In this document: one piece after another, positions 31,081 to 41,432 of the stretch
Layout of the letters: each line of letters begins with the position of its first letter
How positions within the stretch are numbered: position 1 is the stretch's first letter
Assembly: GCA_963575745.1 (NCBI GenBank)
Contig: CAUYUJ010005747.1
Location: 60,001-124,000 of the forward strand
DNA: 64,000 nt
Source: Prorocentrum cordatum
Taxonomy: Eukaryota; Sar; Dinophyceae; Prorocentrales; Prorocentraceae
Direction of reading: 5' to 3'
Notes under the pieces: generated by a model
The model's input: the letters and a program-made list of their open reading frames with translations, nothing else
Databases searched by the model: none
What the model was told of the DNA's origin: nothing
Program-made: the position numbers and the translations under genes

Positions 31081-32535
31081 GAGTGGTGTGTTCTCGTCTG
31101 TGTTCTCCTCCGGCGCGGTCCGCCAATAATTATTCACTACGTGGAGCTCCCCATATGTGCATCTATTCGCATGGACCTGTCCGCCGTGAGTGTCTATGCG
31201 CAAGAGATTTCGAATATAAACGGGCTTCAGTTGTGACGGTCTGGACATGGGTCTAACTGCGAACGACTTGGAGTGTGAATGAGCCTCAGTGGTACGAGCG
31301 CGTCTCTGCGCATAAGCCTGGGGCCTGGGGCCTCCTGACACCTACTGGGGTTTCCTGGGGTCTCCAGGAGCCTCTTGGGGCCTCTTGGGACCTCCTAGGG
31401 AGGTTTCGTGCCCCGGGAGATGCCCAATCGATAGCAACAGACGTACATAAAACATTGCGGATTAGAGCCACAAGAGAAGGGCTATAGGAACACACGTAAA
31501 ACACCAAGGACTCGTGCCCCAGGAGAGGCCCAAAAGATATGAACACAAGTAAAACATGTAGGAGTTTGTACACAGGAGAAGGACAATATATAGAAACATA
31601 TGTATAACATCAAGGAATCATGCTCCAGGTGAGGCCCAATCGATAGGAGCATACGTAAACCACGTGGGAGTGGAGCCACTCCCGTTGCCTTCTGAGGCCT
31701 CCTGCTCCTGGGGCCTCTCGGGGCCTCCTGTTGCCTTCCGAGGCCTCCTGGCGCTTCCTGTGGCCACTTGGGGCCTTCTGTGGCTTCCTGAAGCCTTCTG
31801 GAGCTTCCTGAGGCCTCCTGGAGCCTCTTGGGACATCCTGTGGCCTCTTGAGTTTTTCTGTGGCCCCCTGATTCCTCCTGGGACCTCATGTGGTCTCCTG
31901 GGGCCTCCTGGAGCCTGTATGAGCCTCCTGTGGCGTCCTGAGAAGAACCTGCGCCCACGAGCCTGGCCACCAAAATAGGCAAACCGATCGAGACATCCTC
32001 ACAATCTGGCCCACCCGGGGGGTGAAACTGAGCGCCTCGCTCGAGACATCCTCCAAATCTGCTCCGGCAGCGAAGGATGTTGGGACAGAAAACAAGCAAA
32101 CCGCTTGAGACATCCCCACAAAACGGCCGCGAACGGGACCGTGCAATACCCCTCGGCGGCCCCCCTTACGAACGTGAGAATGAACGCCTCGCTCGAGACA
32201 TCTTCCAAATCTGCTCCGAAAGCAAGGATGTTGCGACAGAACACAGGCAAACCGCTTGAGACATCCCCACAAAACGGCCGCGAACGGGACCGTGAAACAC
32301 ACACCTGGCGGCCCCCTTGGGGCGTGAAAGTGAGCGCCTCGCTCGAGACATCCTCCAAATCTGCTCCGGAACCGGAAGATGCTGGGACAGGAAACAAGCA
32401 AACCGCTCGAGGCATCCCCACAACACGGCCGCGAACGGGACCGTGAACACCCCCCTGGCGGCCCCCCTCACGGGTGCTGAAACCAGCGCCCCGCCTGAGA
32501 CATCCTCACACTATGCTGTGTGTGGAATAAATCAG
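31081..32535 (+). repeat. composite repeat B, copy 1
   Basis: Start box GGCGCGGTCCGCCAATAATT (31,112); head with TATGTGCATCTATTCGCATGG to about 31,315; 11-bp GGCCTCCTGGA array 31,320-31,405; 50-60-bp array with ACGTAAAACAT cores 31,410-31,675; second GGCCTCCTG array 31,680-31,935; satellite array of 150-bp units 31,960-32,510 with units beginning near 32,029, 32,183, 32,333 and 32,479. Confidence 0.85.
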
Positions 32536-32734
32536 ACAACGAAAAGGTCCGAGTACGAGCAGGCCAGAGTATGAGTAAGTCTGGGAACAAGTCTGAGTAT
32601 TAGTGAGTCTGGGCATGGATGAGTCTCAGCATGAGTAACTCTGAGTAGGAGTAGGTTTGAGTATGAGTGGGTCAGAGTATGAGTAAGTTTGTGTCTGAGT
32701 AGGAGTGTGAGTAAATCTGGGTATGATGAGATGA
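32536..32734 (+). repeat. GAGT-type minisatellite
   Basis: TGAGTCTGAGTA-type repeat, as in composite A, ending where the LINE sequence begins. Confidence 0.75.
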
Positions 32735-32898
32735 TGATGAGACGAGACGACTCCCAGGAGGACGGTCCAAGGAGAGAGGGGCCAGCCCGCAAAACTTGTG
32801 GGGGCGGGTGCACCATCGGGGGGAGATCTTGCGAAGCCGAGCGTGGTGGACAAATGCCACACTCGGCGCTCGCGACAGGTGCACCCGCTCCGATAAAC

Positions 32899-34629
32899 TT
32901 AAACCTGGCAGCTGTTCCCACGGGCTCGAGCTCGCTCCAGCCAGCGAGCCATTCGAACTTCGTACGGGATAGCACTGTCGACCGAGTACTCAACAACTGA
33001 CGTCGACGCTCTGACATCCCTCGCACTAGCCACTATGAGACCGACGCGCGGGGCAGGAATCGCTCGGTCGATCAACGCACGAATTCGGGGAGTCGGGGCG
33101 AGCCACCTCCGAAAACGCGACAACATCATTTCACCAGTGCTGGTGGAGGGGGCACAGGGCTTGCTCAACTTAATGGCCTTTTCCTGGCTCCAACCTCCAC
33201 ACTTCAGGCACAACAGGGATCCCCGTCGAGCCTCAGTGCTCTCTTCCTCGACACGGCACCGCACAGCACGCAACGGAGCAAGACGAGAGCCACTGACGGC
33301 GACAAGCGGATGCCCCATCGAGTCTACCGTGAGAGGCTTCAAAAACGACGGGGTCCCAAGACAACCATTCAAAGGCAGGTTACGACACGATGGCGCAACC
33401 TTGAAACAGACTTCGCACTGCCAGCCGAGCTCACCCAGACCCCAAGAGTGCCACCCCTCCCCCCGGGAGTTCCTCTTTCCGCACAGTGCTGTGGGTCTCC
33501 GCCACCGCTGCGGGCTCTCCTCGAGGAAGCACGGGAGAACAGCAGCAGCCAATGCCACAAAATCGGCGGCCCGACTCCTCGCGAGATCGAGCTTGGCCAA
33601 CAACTTTGGCGACGGAGCAGGGTGTAAACTGGCGGCAAGTTTAGCATGGTGATCGGCGAAACGGTTCGCTTCAGCCCAGTGGCGTTCCTCGCCCGAAAGA
33701 CTGTCAATTTGCTCCTGGGGCCGATGGGCCTTGACATGCCGAGCCGAGATGAATTGGTGGCCTTCCAGGCCACGACCGAACTTCAGAATGACAGCTGCCT
33801 GGTTGGACGCACGCAGCTGAGCTTGAACAGGTTGCTGGAATCGCCGAATCGCAGAGATGCAGTCGATGCCAGCCAGGGTCTCGCAGTCGGCGATCTGGCC
33901 AATCAAACAAAGCGCAACGCTGTCGGCGATACTCGGCGTTTGCGGAAGGTTTCCTGCAACAAGGCCTCGAATGACTGCCACGGGCACATTAGACTCAGGA
34001 GACAGCACTGCAATTGACCACGACGCGCGCTCAAGCTCCACTAAGCCTGGTCGCGTGCAGGAGCCGTCGGGGGCTACGTCCAATCGAGGGCCCTGGACGA
34101 GAGACGCCACCCCCTCAACCTCAACCGCCAACTCCTCCCCCTCAGGGCCCTCGAGGACCATTTTATCCGAGCAGGAGGGGGGGGGGGATCTCCTCCTCAT
34201 CATGCGGGAAAGCTCCTTGGACAAAGATGGATCGCCAGACTCGATGCCCGCGCTGATGAACAGCGGGCGAACTTTGGCCTCAGTGCGGGCGGCGACGACG
34301 GCAGGCAGCATGCATTCATACAGACAGTGCTTGATCGTCTGCCTCTGGCCGCACGCGCAGAGGCCATCGCAAATGTAGCCAGCAGCCTGGGCGCGGGCCT
34401 TGGCCCAGACTCCGCGGCACGAGCAGCTCCCAACAAACAACTTCTGCATATTGGAAAGCCGTCGAGACCGACCGCCAACCGCCGACCGAAAGAAGTCGAG
34501 CGAGGCCCTGTAACCTGTCGGAGCCCCCAGCTGCATGGCCAAAGAAATCTCGCGCTGACGCTGAATGCCAGCAAACATGAGAGTTGAAAGCATATCCGGA
34601 GGCGTTCTGCTAACGTCAACTATAGCTCC
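32899..34629 (-). pseudogene. APE-type LINE: Cys-rich region and RNase H domain
   Basis: Open from just after the TGA (first Met at 34,593) to a stop at 32,899. A Cys-rich stretch (FVGSCSCRGVWAKARAQAAG, then ICDGLCACGQRQTIKHCLYEC) gives C-x-C and C-x4-C-x-C-x7-H-x3-C, a zinc-knuckle-like module. RNase H follows: DVAPDGSCTRPGLVELERAS (Asp), GIDCISAIRRF (Asp), ARHVKAHRP (His) and EANRFADHHAKLA (Asp). It would remove RNA template during replication. Downstream is a second Cys cluster (WQCEVCFKVAPSC, LLCLKCGGW) of unknown role. The domain itself looks intact. Confidence 0.75.
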
Positions 34630-35160
34630 TCAGTGGTCCATCCAGCTTATCGCAGACAAGACTCGCCAGCCCGCGCGCTGCGCAGCTAGCGCAGCTCGAG
34701 ACAAGGGGCCGCGACTAGATGCCCAGTCGGTGACCTGAACTGGCTTGGCTTCACGCCAGAGCCTCAACAACCGAGCACGCACAGCGAGCGGGCGTTTGCA
34801 GACCTCCGATTGCCACAACATTCTGCACCACTGGGTGGCAGGCGCGATGGCGGAGGCAGCGGCGCCATCGCGGAGCAAGACAGTCTTGCTCGAAAGGCCC
34901 ACACCACCATGCGCAGGAAGCTGGCCTCGAGCACATCACGCCTGCACCCCAGCCACTCCGAGTTGTTGAGCCCGACGACCTCGCTGCCGTAGGTGGCCTC
35001 GGGCAAGGCACCAGCGCGGATGACGCGGCCGATAGACTGCGCCTTGTGGCCAGTGATGACCTTGCCGAAGCGCCCGATCTTCCGCGTGCGCCTCAGCATG
35101 TGCGCCTTGCGCTTGGCGCGCTTGGAAAGCCTGGTCGGCCCTCCTGCTGCCCTCGCTGAC
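34630..35160 (-). pseudogene. APE-type LINE: thumb/connection segment
   Basis: Two frame pieces. The first (35,160-34,920) has TRLSKRAKRKAHMLRRTRKI and VIRAGALPEATYGSEVVG, the usual post-RT pattern with the P-x-x-x-YG motif. The second (34,902-34,630) has KTVLLRDGAAASAIAPATQW and RARLLRLWREAKPVQVTDWA, ending SWMDH at a TGA (34,630-34,632). The next protein-like residues lie in the same frame immediately beyond it, so this TGA is a nonsense change inside the ORF. Confidence 0.65.
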
Positions 35161-36414
35161 GTCGACGCCGACATAGACCGCGCTGCGCCTCGCGACGGAG
35201 GAAGACAGGCCGAGCCTGGACACGATGCCCTGCGCAAGGGAGAGGCTGGTGCCGACAATCACGAGCTTGTCGTTGATGATCGCGTCGAGCTCCGTGACCG
35301 TGCCCCTGAACTCCAGCATGGCGTTGACCATCATGGAAGTAGTCGTACTCACCGTGGCAGACGATGCCCGAATAGAGTTGTCGCCAATGTAGCTCACGAA
35401 CCGAATGAAAGGCTGCCTGACAAGGAAGCTGTCATACTCCCTCATAGACCATACCTTGATCGAATCATCACAAGACACACCTCCAGCAGGGAGGCCGCAT
35501 TCAACACAAAGGGCCTGCTCCGCATGATGACCAGCTAACCTCAGCACACGTGGCGCACGCAACATGTTGTACACCAACTTCAGGAGGGCCGTGGGCGCGT
35601 TGAAACTGATGTACGTGTCGCGCAGCTTGGTCGAAGGAATGCGCTCGTAGTACTTGCTAAAATCGGCAGCGGCGAGCGCGCCGTGGTAGGCCTGCTTGCT
35701 GCCGGCCTCGCCCTCGGCCACCTGGAGCCACGCGCAGTCGGCGGAGGGCCGCCCACGAGCAGCGCCCCAGCACGGCCTGTTAATCTGCTCCTGCAACTCT
35801 CGAAGCACTGGCCGTCGCATCCGCTGCCAAATCCTGCAGAGCCCAGCGTAGAGTACCACCAACCGATTGCCAGAACCAGACGTCTTGGGTAGCATCGGCG
35901 TGATCAGCCAGCGCAGCTGCCTCGGCGGTAGGCCCAGGGACTCGATCGCCTTGAACCTTAGGGCGACCACCTCGAGGGCCTGATCATCCAAGAGAAGGAA
36001 GTGACGAGGATGAAGATGGTCAGGCGCTGCCGCGGTGTTGTGCGAGAACGATCGCGCAACTGCACGTATCTCGCCAAGATTCGCCTTCGGCAGCGCCGTT
36101 CGGTCGGGGGCCCATGCTAGCGCTGGGCGGGAGCTGGGCCACAACCTCTTGTACAACTCCACTTCATGCCGGACAACATCTCGAACGTGAGCCGACGCGC
36201 CATGGGCCGTTGGGACCGCCGTGCGCTGAGCAACCTCACGGTGCTTCGTAGCACGGTGGAGGACGCGCAAGCCACTGGAGACGGCCATGGCACGCCACTC
36301 CTTCCACTTCTGGCGGCCCTCCTGGGTAGCTCCATTGGCCGCGAGCTTGACGTCAGGCTCGATGTCCCCTAGGAACTCGCGGCATGCCTCCTCATCGAAG
36401 ACAGCCTGCAACAT
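35160..36414 (-). pseudogene. APE-type LINE: reverse transcriptase with YIGD motif
   Basis: A 492-codon frame (36,414-34,936) that is protein-like to about 35,160. Fingers: TPMLPKTSGSGNRLVVLYAG and LCRIWQRMRRP. Motif A: ALAAADFSKYYERIP (Asp251). Motif B: CGLPAGGVS (307-314). Motif C: VSYIGDNSI (342-348), where Y-x-D-D is expected, so the first catalytic Asp is Gly (codon GGC; one transition from GAC). Then LNDKLVIVG-like text (INDKLVIVGTSLSLAQG) follows. By this change the RT should be inactive. After SSVARRSAVYVGVDVSEGSR the frame turns to Ala/His/Arg nonsense and another frame continues. Confidence 0.8.
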
Positions 36415-36825
36415 GCCGCGCGCCTGCTGAACAGATCGATCGAGGCGCGTGGCGAGACCCTACCCATGGTAGTGGTCGCAGTGAAATTGAGGATCTCCTC
36501 GGCAGCCATCGCCAAGTCCTGCGCGGACGGGTTGGCCATCGTCTTGCACTGCATGGTGCTGAGGAAGGAAGACTGCAACCATTGCCAACCCTCTGCCACG
36601 GCTTGCAGGTCGGACGCGCCCTTTACCGCATAGGTGATGACAATCCACCAAGGACGCAAGGAACGAGCGAAACCATAAAGAACATTGCGGTCCTGATGAC
36701 CAACAGCGTTAGCAATAGCCTCTGCGGCCGCGACCGCGAAGTGGCCCCACGCCGCCGAGGGAAGGCCCCGTCCAACTCCAGGAGGAGCCCCAGGATCGCC
36801 ACAAGACTGGACAGCAGCTTCGGCA

Positions 36826-38090
36826 TCACACCGAGCGCTGGTGTAGGTGGGCGGCTGCGCTTGCGACCCGATGATGATATGGGTGCCCATCTTTGGCGCC
36901 ACCGTGTATGTAGACCTGCCGCTTGGCGTGCTCAGCGTCGCCTTCGGGGGCAGCATGAACAGGCCGATGGCCTCGCTTGGCCCACCTGACATCAATGCCC
37001 ACACTGGCATACGTCCTCATGACCGCTGAGTTGATGAGGAAAAAATCGATGACAGACTGGCCTGTGCCTCCCCGAAACGTGACAGAAGACGAGCTCGCAA
37101 TCGAACAAGCAACATGAGCGGGGAACTGGCTCGCCTCCAACTCGCCTGGGCACATGTTCCAATCGCCGCCAATGACGACGGGGCCGCCCAGCGCCTCAGC
37201 AGCGAGGCCCAGCTCCTGCAACAGTCTGCCGTTGCGGCCTGCGGCGCCCTCACCAGTGCGCAGGCGCGCGTCGAAGGCATGCAGGCCGACAAGCAGCTCG
37301 GGTATATCTATAAGAACATGATGAACTCGGTTCGGGACGACCCCATGCGCACCGATGGTAGGCGAACGGAGTCCGAGACGATCGCGCACGGCAACAGCAA
37401 CTCCTGCCGACGGCACAGAACCAGGCTCGGCAACGCCATAAGCCCCCAACCTCGCACACCGCACCATGAAACCAAGGCCTCGGCGCGCTCGTTGATGTGC
37501 CCGAACTCCTGCAGCAGCACCACGCCCGCCATCGTGGTGGCAAGGCGCTTCTTGACGGACGCCTTGCCGCCGCTGGCGATGTCGGTCTCGATGCTGAACT
37601 CAGCGCCGACCGTCGGCCCGCGCCCGCTCGGCGGCGCCCGCCCGCGCCCAGGCGGCCCGCAAACGCCGGGCCAGGCAGTCGCAGGACTACCCATGCCACG
37701 CTCGCTTGGCCGCCAGCTCGGACCACATGGTGCCGAAGGCGGACATGAAGTCATCGACGCCCCCCTTACTCCGAGCGCGATAGAGGGCCCGCTTCTGCAC
37801 CTACGCGGGGGCAGGCATAGCCCCATCAACAGCATCGCCAGCAGGCGAAACAGCCCCAGCGCTGGCAACGCGGGCAGCAGCCTTGCTGGCGACCGCCGAC
37901 TTGAGCTCGACCCATGCCTCAGACTTGAGGGGCGCGACGAGGTCGGGCTGACCGGCCACGTCCTCCTCAACAAGGCCGGTGTCGGCCGCAACGGCGGGGG
38001 CGTTCTTGGCCGACTCGCTGAACGCTGCGTCCAGCGCCGCCACCTCCAACTTCTCGGCTGCGATGGTGTCCTTGCGCGTCGCGATGCGAA
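36826..38090 (-). pseudogene. APE-type LINE: N-terminal region and AP-like endonuclease
   Basis: Text starts around VAALDAAFSESAKNAPAVAA (38,043) and runs to a TAG at 37,801. In another frame GVVLLQEFGHINERAEALVS supplies the catalytic Glu (about 37,500). A third frame (37,467-36,826) supplies PVVIGGDWNMCPGE (Asp/Asn), VIDFFLIN (Asp) and KRGHRPV (His). These are the usual order of motifs in the exonuclease-endonuclease-phosphatase fold of LINE endonucleases. Frameshifts lie near 37,760 and 37,400. The enzyme nicks target DNA to prime reverse transcription. The region 36,420-36,820 has partly protein-like text (FARSLRPWWIVITYAVKG) linking to the RT. Confidence 0.65.
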
Positions 38091-38112
38091 GGAGAAGAGG
38101 GAGAAGAAGGAG

Positions 38113-39205
38113 TAGGGGGCGTCCAAGTAATTACTCGACGCGGGGCCCCCCATATGTGCATGTCATTCTCTTGGTACGTCTTTCTATAGATATATGTCAA
38201 TGAGCGCCTGTGTGCGAGGGCGACCCGCTCGCTCGAGACGTTCGCGCAGTCTGCAAGCATGAGTGCGACCAATAGCAAATCTGAGAGCGACTGCTGCTGA
38301 GTGTGAGTTAATCTGGATGCGATTGAGCCTGGGTTTGGGTGAGTATGCGTGTGAGTAAATATGAGCGCGAGTGCGTCTGTGTGCGAGTGGGTCTGAGTAT
38401 GGGCGGATCTGAATGTGATCCAGTCTGAGATTGAGCGGATCGTAGCATGATGAGCCTGAGCATGAGTGAGTCTGGGCTTGAGTGGGTCTGGGTGCGAGAA
38501 AAAACAAGTGTTAATGAATATGAGTGCGAACGAGCCGAGTGTGATTTGGTATGGATGTGACGCAGTCTGAGTGTGAGTCGGTCTGCGTTTGAGCGGACCG
38601 AAGGATGATGAGTCTGAGCAGGAGCGAGTCTGAGTATGAGTGGTTCTGAGCGTGAGTCTGAGCGTGAGTAGGTTTGAGTATGGATATGAGCGAGTCTAAG
38701 CGCGAGCGAGCCTGCGCGTGACTGAGTCTGAGTATGAGTAAGTATGAATGCAGAAGGTTGAAGGAGAGCGGAGAGCGAAGGAGAGCGAGGCGGAAGCATT
38801 TGAATAAAACCTAAAGCCTTGGAACATCGAACCTCGATCGCCTGGCCTGGCTACTCGAGTTACACACGTCCTCCTCCTCCTCATCCCCCTCCTCATCCTC
38901 CTCCTCCTCATCGTCATCATCCCCTTCCTGCGTCTGATCCTACCGTGTTCCTGCTGTCCTCCTCCTCCTCCTCCTCCTCCTCCTCCTCCTCCTCGTCCTC
39001 TCCCTCGTCCTCCTCGCTTCCTTTCTTTCTCCTCTCCTCCTCCTCCTCCTCCTCCTCCTCCTCCTCCTCCTCCTCCTCCTCCTCCTCCTCTCCTCCTCTA
39101 CTCCTCCTCCTCCTCCTCTCCTCCTCGCTTCCGCCTTCTCTTCCCCGCCTCCTCCTCCGCCCCCCCCCTCCTCTTCCTCCGCCTCCTCCTCGAGCGTCCT
39201 CCTCC
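38113..39205 (+). repeat. composite repeat A, copy 2 (truncated)
   Basis: The start box is damaged on its left side (ATTACTCGACGCGGGGCCCC at 38,129) where the LINE joins. Head to 38,285; GAGT minisatellite 38,285-38,810; junction CCTTGGAACATCGAACCTCG at 38,818; TCC/TCA tract 38,870-39,205. The 150-bp satellite module is missing, replaced by the next LINE. Confidence 0.85.
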
Positions 39206-39396
39206 TCCCTCAGCTAGGCCTCGCTACCTGCGCTTCCGCACCTGCAGATCCCGCGCCTTCTCTTCCTCCGCCCCCCCCCTCCTCTTCCTCCGCCTCCTCC
39301 TCGAGCGTAGCCCAAGAGTCCTGGTGCAGCTCCCTCAGCCACAGCGAGAGGTAGGCCTCGCTACCTGCGCTTCGACGCACCTGCAGATCCCGCGCA
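39137..39396 (+). repeat. direct duplications at the 3' end of the second LINE
   Basis: TAGGCCTCGCTACCTGCGCT followed by GCACCTGCAGATCCCGCGC occurs at about 39,213-39,254 and 39,352-39,396. The C-rich stretch ending CTCCTCGAGCGT occurs at about 39,180 and 39,296. Tandemly repeated 3' termini are known in several non-LTR families. Confidence 0.7.
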
Positions 39397-41425
39397 GCTT
39401 CGCGGGGGCAATCGGGGGCGCGTGCTTGCTGCATTCGTGATGAAGATAGAAAGCTAAGATCGAAAGGAGAAGAGACTCACGATAAGGGGCAAGGAGACCG
39501 GGGCGAGCGATGAGACAGACAGGCAGAGCACGGGCAGACATACACGTGATGAGACGGATAAAATGAGGACAACTCCAGAGGTGCCTGAAGTTGCACGGGC
39601 TGATGCACCCAAAATAACATTGCGAGACTTCCTGAAACGCAGAGGGGGTCACCCAGCCGCCGCGCCAGGTCTTTAAAAGGGCCGGGCGCCAGGCAGGGGG
39701 GAGAGGAAGGGCTTGCACTCTCACTTGGCCCCAGTCTATCGTGTCGATTGCGCCATGTTCATCGGGGAACCAGCCGCGCAATTTTCGACGAAAGAGTGCT
39801 TCAAGCTGATCGGGGAAGAGGGATAACGTGACGCGGTTTAATATATAACGCTGCGGATGTAGAGCTTTTCGGGAAAGATGAGGACGCCAGGCTTCATGGT
39901 CACGAAGATCGGCAATGGCTTGTCGGAAGAGACCGTGAATAGAGGGAGAGCGAGGAAAGCCAGCAGCAGCTTCACGGAGGTGGGCAGCATAAGCAGGGGC
40001 TTCCCGAAAGGAGGGCCACGGGGTTCTTCGGATAGCTCGAACGATCGAGTGGTGTTCGGCAGCAGCATCGCAAAGGGTCTGGCAACTCTCTCTCTCTCTC
40101 CAACAAACAAGAGTATAAAGGCTGGCTCGAACGAGTTGTGCATGACTCAGCATTTTCAGGCTCTTGATGGGGGGGCCTCCCCACCGTGCGAGAGTGCGCC
40201 AGGCCGCTTCTGTAGGGCGGCAGAACGGAAGGTTAAACAAGCTCGCGAGTAGCTTGAACTCTTGTTTTTGAAGATGGGGAAAAAGAGGCTGCAATTGAGC
40301 AACATAGGAAAGAACAGAGACAACTCGGGAATCATAAAACATCGCAGTAAGTGATGGGGCGGATCCTGGACGCGCCAGCTCACGAGCTCGAGATACAAAC
40401 TTGCTGAATGCCTTGTCCCACGACGTCGTGGGCGAGACGGCAGGGCCGAGCCATAGCCCAAGGTACAGTACTGACTTCTTTATCTCGAAGTCGTGCCACT
40501 CAGAAACAAATCGACGCAACTTTAATCTGCACAGCGCTTCCAGCGCCTCCGTGAACTTGCCGAGCAGTGGCACGAGCTTGCACTTTCTGCGTTTCAACCG
40601 AAGATGGGCGATTTTCTCGGCGTCCTCAAAAATGACACAGACGAACCAGAGGTCGGCAACCCTAAAAATGACGAGACCAATATCATCAGCGCAAGCTCGA
40701 ACAACGCCTCTAAGTGGGCGCTCGATGGTAACCTGAAACGTGACCAGAAAAGGGTCTGCACCTATAGCAAACAAAGTGCCGCTCGCAGGGCAGCCTTGGA
40801 TGATCCCGCTGGCGATGTAGTAGAGCATGGCAAAGTCGCCCCCAACACACCCAACACAAGCAACATGCACGTAAAGCAACATAACGAGGGCCAAAAGGGG
40901 GGGGGGGGGGGGCTGGGTACGTTTCAAAGCTTGGATCATCCACTTCTGATACATCGAGGGGAACGCCTGGCCGAAAACGTAGCTCACAAGAGCAGGGCAG
41001 CGGCGCTCAACGCCAGGCTCCATGCTCGCCCGTCGGGCGACGGCATCGAGCTCCACGATGTCATTTCCAAAGTTACGGGCGGGGACAAAGCCCCGCTGGG
41101 GCTCGGCCAGACCGAGGGGAAGGGCCTGGGTGAGGGGTTGAATCGCAATGGCAGCGGTGATCTTATTTTCGCAGTTTTTCAGTCCGAGCAGGCCCGTGTC
41201 GGACGAGTGCCTGACCACCCCAAGGGCCGAATCCTCCTCCTCCTCTCCTTTGGGTATAAAGACTCCCGGCACCTGGTTATAATCAGGGAGAAGGGCGCGG
41301 CAAGTGAACAGCCGCTGCATGCGCTCCCACTGCATGTCGATGCCTCCTGGCGCGCGCTGCCACGCAGCGCAGGGAAGCCTGTCGGGGCCTGGGGCACTAT
41401 GTTGGAGCTTCTTAACGAATGACGA
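39335..41425 (-). pseudogene. second LINE: reverse transcriptase and C-terminal domain
   Basis: A 666-codon frame (first Met 41,335; protein-like text such as SSFVKKLQHSAPGPDRLPCA already upstream). Motifs: QVPGVFIPKG and AEPQRGFVPARNFGNDIVE (fingers); motif A region ALVSYVFGQAFPSM, where Val120 (GTT) stands at the expected Asp of an F-D-F-x-x-AFPS motif; motif B SGIIQGCPASGTLFAIGADP; motif C VRACADDIGLV (Asp-Asp 217-218 intact). A long C-terminal region follows with LWSCPHF and several His/Cys. Loss of the motif A Asp should inactivate polymerisation. The frame is otherwise open for 2 kb, which suggests a fairly recent loss. Confidence 0.85.
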
Positions 41426-41432
41426 ACATTGA

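Larger units (their letters stand above)
32735..38112 (-). mobile_element. APE-type LINE with RNase H, broken copy
   Basis: A non-LTR retrotransposon on the minus strand inside the composite array. Domain order from its 5' end (right): unknown N-terminus, AP-like endonuclease, RT, thumb, Cys-rich region, RNase H. Such elements nick the target with the APE enzyme and reverse-transcribe in place. The right end abuts the start box of composite A (38,126). The left end is set by the resumption of GAGT repeats near 32,735. No clean target duplication or A-tail was identified. The ORF is split across several frames and carries an in-frame TGA at 34,630-34,632. Confidence 0.8.
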
